Notes under the pieces: generated by a model
Told to the model about the DNA's origin: nothing
Database searches by the model: none
What the model saw: only the letters and a program-made list of their open reading frames with translations
Part shown: in pieces, positions 55,046 through 64,000 of the stretch
Position numbering within the stretch: position 1 is the stretch's first letter
Layout of the letters: every line of letters begins with the position of its first letter
Position numbers and translations under genes: made by a program
NCBI GenBank assembly: GCA_963082875.1
Contig: OY720097.1
Coordinates: 3,348,001 to 3,412,000, forward strand
Reading direction: 5' to 3'
DNA length: 64,000 nucleotides
From: Corella eumyota
Lineage: Eukaryota; Chordata; Ascidiacea; Phlebobranchia; Corellidae

Positions 55046-58000
55046 GGTGGTTCAATGCAAATACGTTGTCTTCCTTGCTGTTTGGATAATTATACAAGAT
55101 TTATTATTATAAACAGTCTACGGAAATGTCTAAATAGAATAAAAATCATTAGGAGAATCAAAAACTAATCTATCCTACCAAGAATTTAATATTTAATTAA
55201 CAATTTACTACACTGCCTATGAATTGATTCTTGCTAATTGCACACAGATACTGATAAATGCCTTTTGCCTTTTATATTTATTTGGTTATGTAATGCGATA
55301 ACGGGCAAATCGGAAAACGTAATAGGAAGAACACTTTTCCTGTCTCTTATTCTAAACAGAAATTAAAATGTCCACATACTTAATCTGTTATATAAGAAAC
55401 CTGTTTAAATAGAGTCGACTTTCTTAAATATTTCTAAACCAAATTTCGAATATTTTGTAGAGTATTGATTAAGGTTTTAACCTAATATTGCTAGACGCGT
55501 TTTGACGTTATTCTTTTTCCAAGTTAAAAGAAACCCTAAAATGCTAACCAAAATATTTCCAATTTAACTCAATGTATTTTACAATAGAATTTATGTCGTT
55601 GGTTAGGATTACTTTATTGTAATATCTATACAGGGTTCCTATACTGCATGTATACTACAGGTCCTCCCGCTACCTCTCGTTTTTATAAATGACCTCATAT
55701 GTGATTGTCACGTCATAAACATCGCTATTTTCCCATGCTTCTTTTCTCTATAACCTTCCACCGACCCTCTCGCACTATTTTCTGGAACCTAACATACCTG
55801 TTATTAGCGCACGTCGAAATTATTCGCGACGCTTTGTATCAAAGAGGGGACCGCCCCGTTCTCTATTCGTCCAATTCCAATAAGCGACTGTCGCGCAACT
55901 GGCAAAGGACACACGTTCTTTGCTACCGAATAATTATTATTGTTACGTCGCAATCGCTACAAACGAGCTCGTTCGATTGTTTAACTAACGATCCCTCGCG
56001 CGATGCCAGTAAAACAACGAAATGATCTATCGAATCTCGCCGCCCAATCAAACAGAATTCGAATGAATGCGCCTTTGTTTACGTAATCATTGCTTGATAC
56101 ATGACGTAACAATGTCGTCGATTATTCGATGAATGTCTAAGAATTTGGACCAAAAAATTTTTATACAGAAATAAATTTCAAAGGGTTCCAGGAATAACTA
56201 AAATAATTTAAAACTATTTTTTTTATTATCTTTTAACGTTTTTTAAAAATGCGGTCAAGCTATGTCTAAAATTTTCGTTTGTATAATTTTAAAATGTTCA
56301 ATAAATAACCGCTTTCGCTTTTGGTAGCCTACGATTTGCTTTATTTTATCAACATTACTTTTACTAACTTTAATTTTTTCAAATTTTCTTTAACTTTCGA
56401 GTTGGAATACTTTTCCATGTTTACCTGCGACTTACTTAAAGCTTCTGATCGTCTCTGGGCTTTCGAAAACGCATTAAGTACCGCTGGTCACGTGACCAGG
56501 CAGCGCACATTTATTTGTGGTTTACCTAAGACTCGAAGATCTAAGAGCGCGCCGAGCCTAGACCAAGGTTGCTGCTGTCTGGCCAAGCAGCGTAGATTTG
56601 CTAAAGCAATAATTAAACAGATTAAAAATTAACTAATAAGACGACGCCTGAATACATATTTCCTAATTGATTTAAAAGTTGTGTGACTTGCTATTTTTAG
56701 ACATGGTACCAAAGTTTAAAAATTGTTTTTACTTTAGATTTAACTCAGGCTTTGAATCTAATTTTTAAAGTCTTCTTCGTTGTGTTCGTTATTTTTTCGA
56801 CTGGTTACTAATACTTGCTGTCGCTCAACTGCCCCGTTCGATAGCTTGCTTTTCGCGACAAACATCGAATTGTCGTGTTATTGTCGTATTTCCCGAATCC
56901 ACACCTTTTATGACGTCACAGAGCGTCCATGGTGACGCCTCGGCTGAGCTGCGATCAAGTGAACGGACGTAGCATTTACGCAGTGACAATTTTCTCATGA
57001 AAATTCAAAAAAAAATTCGAAAAAAAAAAAATTAAAAATCTATCGTGTTTTGTATTTAAAAAGTGTTGCTGTTGACTATCGACACGAGTTTTATAATTAG
57101 ATATCTCTAAAACAAACTCTGCTCGTCAAAACCCGATATCTTGAATGGAACTAATTTGATTTTATATTTTTACGATTTGTCGTCTTGGTTCTATCCTCGT
57201 TAAAGCTCGTAAATTATTTTGAAACTTAGTATTAGTACGCATGCAGTAATGCAACAACGAATACTTGTATTTCTTTGGGTTAGCCGCCTTTTATTCGATT
57301 ATTTTACGAGTTGCAAAAAAAGGGATTCAATTTTTGGATCGTTTGAAGTCGTCCCCAGTCGATTTAAAACAATAAAAACCTACTCGAAACGGTTGCAACA
57401 ATTTTGCATTAGGAAGGGGCAAGACGGGAGACCGAGAACTCGTCTCTACCTTTTGAGGTATTGTTTCTAGCGTCGTGATACCTTAGAGAGGTTTAAGGGA
57501 AGGGAGTTTTGGCTTTGAAGCGGCGGAAACTAATTCAAATTTGATCGTGAGAATTTCCCTTAAAGTCAGAGCACATGAAATATGTTGCCTTAAAATTTTT
57601 AACACCTTTACACACACAACCACATTCCAAAGGAAAATTTTTAAGACAAATTTTTAAGTTTATATTAGGCAAATATATATAACAAGTCGTACATATTATT
57701 TAATAGTTTGACAAAATTATTTTGTTTTAAAAAAACGCAATAATTAATTTCTTAATTCTGAGAAAGAATAAATTTTTAAATATAATTGTTTTTTTAAATT
57801 TTTAAATATAATTGTATTTAATGTTTAGGAATAATTTTTAAATAATTAATCCTTTAAAAATTTTTAAGAAATTCTAGAGCGGCAAATTACAAACGTCAAA
57901 AAAGAATGTTTAAACATTTGTTTTACAAATAACTTTCACCTTCAGCAAACCGATCAACAGTATTTACACTTTCTAATAAAATAAACAAACAAAACTTCAG

Positions 58001-58750
58001 GGCCTTCAGATCTTTTTCGAGATTTTCACCGACTTAATTGGGTTTGTTACAACGAATGATTTTTATGATTATAATCTGTTGACCAACAGCGAATGCCCTT
58101 GGAAACTTATTTGTTGAACCTATTTGTATATCTTAACTATCAACACTTTAACATGTTTTGAATTTCTTTGAAGATTTTTGCAATTGGTTTTTATTTAGAG
58201 AGTATTTTTTAAATATTAATTGTCAGGTCAATGATATTAAAAATTTGTAAAATTTCTTCAAGACTAAGTAGTAGGTAACAAAAGTTACTCTATCTTAAAA
58301 CAATAAAAATATTTTTTTATACAAACATATCAAAATTTTTAAAATTTATAAAAATAACTTAAAAAGTGGGACTTTAAAATAAGGTCGACTTATGCTATAA
58401 AATAATGTCTAGCTTTTTATAATTGGAACATCAATTAAAAACTAATAGTTAACTTATGACAGTTTAAACGAGGCTTTCTAAACGTGTTTTGCATTTAGAT
58501 ATTCTAAAGGTCATGACAGGCCTCGCTCGTTTTGACTTTGACATTTAAGAGACGACTTTACGATCCTCTCGGTTGATTTGCGACTGGGCGACCAGTCACG
58601 TGACCACTGACCGCGTACATTCGATCTTCACATACACGTTGACACCTGCGCTGACGTGTGTGAACTGTTGTGTTCTTTGACACAGCGTCATGACACAAGG
58701 TCACGCAAGGTGTGTTCGTTTTGTTTAAAAAAAAATTCCCACAACCGAAA
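55046..58750 (-). promoter_or_regulatory. Cdx upstream regulatory candidate region
   Basis: Upstream of Cdx several segments (55680-56110, 56400-56600, 56830-57000, 57180-57470, 58540-58720) have higher G+C than the surroundings and no gene structure. Visible motifs include CTTTGTATCAAAG at 55832, a double TCF/LEF-like site; the 16-base palindrome CTGGTCACGTGACCAG at 56484; TGACGTCA near 56911; GTCACGTGAC at 58595; and GGTGT T-box-like cores near 58641 and 58709. Together they suggest cis-regulatory modules. No 5' exon of Cdx could be placed. Confidence 0.4.
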
Positions 58751-60956
58751 AAATTTATAAAATTTTATATCAAATATTTTAAATTGTTTTTACAAAACAA
58801 AAATACATTATTAGCGGGCAATTCAAGATTTCTAACAACATTTATATATTGACGTACGCGTTTAAGATTCAACATTTGTTTAATAATAAGGTATTTGAAT
58901 AGAACGGGTGTCAAAAACGTCGTACGATCCTCCATTTTGAATCTTATAATGTGGTTAAGTGTTATTTGTATTTAAATTTCGTATCTTAAGAAAGGCTTGA
59001 TTAATGGAATTTTAATTAATGTCTAACACGGAATCGGGGCATGACTGGGTGAACCCTATTTAAACATAGAAGCAAACTTGTTAGCTAATTTGTTAAAAAT
59101 GTAACTTATTCCAAAGAGCACAAAATCATGTGATTTTGCAAAATAGGAAAAATTAATAAATTAATTTAAAAGAAAATCAAATTTTTAAGGATAGTTTTTT
59201 ATTAGATCTAAAATTTCGTAAAAAAAAATTTAATATCAATTTTCTTAAGAAATTTTTATCTTCGTGTTGCTAAAACAAAATGGCGAATTAAATTGTATTT
59301 GCTTAATAAATAAAACGTGTTTAATGTACAATTTACTTCTGCGATCACACTGTAATTCGATGAAAACCAGATCAAAAAAACACCGCCTCTTGTTTATTCA
59401 GTTCTCCAATTTGTTTGAATATTGTTGTAACGACTGGCAAAGGTAAACGCCTATTAGTATTGTACTTTCACTATAGTGGTGTTTGGAATTATTTTAAAAC
59501 AAATATATGGCAGCATTTCGGCTTTTGAAACATTTATATACGTCAGATTGTCTGTTAGTCTTACATCTATTGCCCGTACTGTAAACGACTTGTGTTTAAA
59601 ATGGGTAATATTCTGTAGTACAAAAATTGATTTGATAAACCTCTTGTATATAATACAGTTGTGTAAAGTTATATAAAAAATATATGAATACTCTCTAAAA
59701 ATGGACGATTTTTTTTTAAATGCGAAAATGCTCTGCGGGACATACTGATTTGCATTTGCAAAATAGAACGTCATTACTCGGTTAGAGAAGCCATAAATTA
59801 TGACGTAACAATGCAACAAAGCAGCAATAAACATCATCGCGGTTCATTTGTTAACTATTTCGTTGTCATGCGCCCTTTGAAAACTTACACGGGAAAATAA
59901 AATCTTAATTTTTTTTTAAATTTCAATAAACAAATAAGTTCTCGGTTTTAGCAATGTTTTGTGACATATAATAAAATATTACATTTTTTGTTATTGGCAT
60001 TTAATACACACTTAAATGTTTTTTTAATTTAAATTTGCAATTTTTTTTTAAACAAAAATAAAATATTTACACCGTGAATGGGATTCGATCCAACCACCTT
60101 TGGCGGTTACGTGAGTTGTTAAACAAAATATTGTAGTAGGATATAATTGGAAAAAACATTGTGAAATATTTTAAACATATATTTTTAAAATTGTCTTTTG
60201 GGGTTTTTAAAAGCGACTAAGTTACAATTGCGCCATCTAGCGTATGTAAAATACCAGGATGTTATTTTTTGTGTTTCTTTACAAAGTTTAATTTCTTTAT
60301 TCAACTTTATTTACCAAGTACAAAAATGATAAAAACATAAAATTTTAGTAACTATAAAAAATCTGGGTAATGATTACAATGTGAAAAAAATAAAACTTTA
60401 GTAAATAGAAACACACACATTATTACTACAATAAAGAAGAATTTACATTGTTTAAAACTGTAAAAAATATGATGTAAGTAAAATAATACAGTGGTGCATT
60501 TATTTATTTTTGGATAAAATAGTTTTAAAATGTTCAAGTTTTTAATAAATATGTTTTTAATTAATGTTAAAATTTACTATATGTGAACGGTTACTTGAAA
60601 ATTACTACATGTGAACAATTAAAAAAATTGAAAACATGTTATTACATATAGGGGAACATACCTTATTAAAGAGGTATCAATATAACAAAAATTACCGCGA
60701 AACCACACATTTATGGGTTCAAACACTTAAGCCAAATAAACGATCTTTATAATGTAAATAATAAGTAAGCAATATAAAATTTCAATCAAATGCAGTTTTA
60801 AAATGCAATAAAAAACTTTTAACTCTTGAATATTATTTGTAACTTTTAACTCTTGAATATTACAAAAAATTTTTCGTGCTAAAAATCGCACTTGACAATT
60901 AGTTCTTTAAGATTAGTGGGTTTTAGGCCACTATAAATGTTGGTTGAATTTTGTCT
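58751..60956. other. AT-rich spacer between Cdx upstream DNA and EGF gene
   Basis: No gene structure is visible. A tRNA-like fragment with a B-box-like GGATCGAATCCC (minus strand) lies near 60070-60122. A 25-base direct duplication (AACTTTTAACTCTTGAATAT...) lies at about 60815-60865. The 3' UTR of the EGF gene probably occupies the right end. Confidence 0.5.
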
Positions 60957-62645
<1,689 letters not shown>

Positions 62646-64000
62646 ATTGATTGTTTAAATGCAGTTTCAATATACACCTAAAATTTTTGTTCACAACAAG
62701 TCGAAAATGATATAAACCGCATTTTGTCTTTTTATATAGCTTTATTTAAATAATTATCTGCAGTTTAATTAACTAAAGGAAGCTCTATTCACAGTATGGA
62801 GAAATTTGGATAAAAAATGAGAATTTTCTATTCAAACGTTCCAATTTTGATAAGACAAATAGGAGTTTTATTGAATAGTGTTTAAAAGGCATGCCAAAAT
62901 ATTTAATAAATTAGCAACACATTTTCGCTATAAGGCTTACGGAAATTACTTTTGTATTGTGAACTGACATGGTAAGAGAAAAATGAAGTTTTACTAAGTA
63001 AAATTTTTTTTGGGTGCTGAGTGATTACACATTTTAATTCAAGTGGTGAAATCTTTCGAATCAAATTGCGATTGATTTACTGTAATAAGAACTAACGGAA
63101 GAAGTCATCAATCCATCTACCTTGCCTTATTGTACTTAGTGTTTGATATATACCATACCGGTTAGCTGACAGTATACAGATTATTAATTTGAAATTCCTA
63201 ATACCACGTTAATTTTAGGCTTTCGTTGTGCCACGTATTGTGCTGGTTTATTAAGAGTTTTTCATTGGTTAAGAGGTCTACCTCGTTTTAGTCTCACTAC
63301 AAGCCTTTTATTACATTCGATTTATGCATGACATCTTTTATTTACATTTTTGGATTTAATGAAAACTTATAGATTAACATATTTTATTTAATTTTATTAT
63401 AAAACATATTTATCATCTTAATAAATACCTTCAGTGTTAAATTTAAGCAGGTGTGAACAAAAATAAATTTAAAATAAAATATAAAACTAGTATCTAAGTT
63501 TTTCTTTTTCTGTGCACGTTAAAAGCAATTGAGATCTGTCAATAGTAATTTATTTCTATATTATTTTAAAGCGTTTATAAAACAGAGTAACACAAATTAA
63601 AAAGCAAATTAAAAATGTGAAACAAAATACATTGTTATTAGATATAAAAAGTAATTTATAATTTAAATATTTTTGATGTGGGTAGGCCAAATTTTTAGTA
63701 TACGATTTAAAGTAAATTTTTTTACCCGGACCAAGTTTAAATTTGGTACCGTTAAAGGTGTCACGTTTTTTAACGCACGGCATAGGAATGAAAATAAACC
63801 TTAAAAATTAACATAATAAAGTCAAATGTTGTAAACACTATATCCAATTTCCGGTTTGATTGCTTATCCTATTGACTTTATTGCATGGGCTAATTAGCGA
63901 CTGTTTTTGGATGTAATATAATAAAAGATTGTAACCAGGGCTTGTTTGTTTGAATAGAAAAACTAAAACTTTAAGTGGTAATGCAAATGAATTTTATTAG
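62646..64000. other. spacer upstream of the EGF gene
   Basis: AT-rich DNA that should include the promoter of the minus-strand EGF gene. A 75-codon minus-strand frame at 63556-63783 lacks homology and splice context. No repeat or RNA gene was recognised. Confidence 0.5.

Noticed and set aside
55705-56025. Plus-strand 106-codon frame upstream of Cdx
   Set aside because: There is no homology or splice partner; the GC-rich composition and motif content fit regulatory DNA better.
56321-56632. Plus-strand 103-codon frame upstream of Cdx, containing a CACGTG palindrome
   Set aside because: It looks fairly protein-like near its end, but no family, splice structure or promoter supports it; it is kept only as part of the regulatory region.
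63556-63783. 75-codon minus-strand frame near the right edge
   Set aside because: Composition is that of AT-rich spacer, with no homology; part faintly resembles a decayed SINE tail (TTGATGTGGGTAGG), too weak to call.

Overview
The window reads as nuclear DNA of an ascidian tunicate, most likely Ciona. It is about two-thirds A+T. Genes have many small exons with short GT-AG introns. The proteins are chordate-type (Cdx, EMSY, YIPF6, WDR17, CALML4), and a tRNA-derived SINE family recurs in introns and spacers. All gene models were built by hand: splice sites were accepted where GT/AG sites, codon phase and protein similarity agreed. Family names come from remembered protein sequences, not a database search.

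Layout. 1-7,910 (+): 3' part of a lysine-rich CRACD/KIAA1211-like actin regulator, with a possible alternative first exon at 1,462. 9,407-10,847 (-): complete YIPF6. 13,105-19,215 (+): complete 15-exon EMSY. 19,600-20,680 (+): a candidate small gene of unknown function, followed by a minisatellite and a 20-bp tandem array. 22,971-25,742 (+): a tandem pair of secreted Cu/Zn-superoxide-dismutase-like proteins with reorganised metal sites. 26,217-26,687 (+): intronless CALML4. 27,152-50,108 (+): complete 26-exon WDR17. Its 10.5-kb intron 10 holds, on the opposite strand (33,225-40,339), a complete 12-exon gene for a CUB-MAM-LDLa-mucin protein with a membrane or GPI tail. 51,742-55,045 (-): the ParaHox gene Cdx, with a long GC-richer upstream region. 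60,957-62,645 (-): a small secreted EGF-repeat protein with an eight-arginine run.

The genes do not form one pathway; this is an ordinary mixed chordate segment. The most unusual items are: (i) the SOD-like pair, one copy keeping all four copper histidines while losing the zinc site and electrostatic loop (a copper-only pattern), its sister having three of those four histidines replaced by arginine; (ii) the nested mucin-type receptor gene; (iii) strong excess of the palindrome TGACGTCA (about 28 by eye), ten of them inside mucin coding repeats; (iv) the candidate small gene at 20.2-20.7 kb; and (v) the candidate alternative first exon of the CRACD-like gene. No tRNA or rRNA gene, virus-derived element or CRISPR array was recognised.
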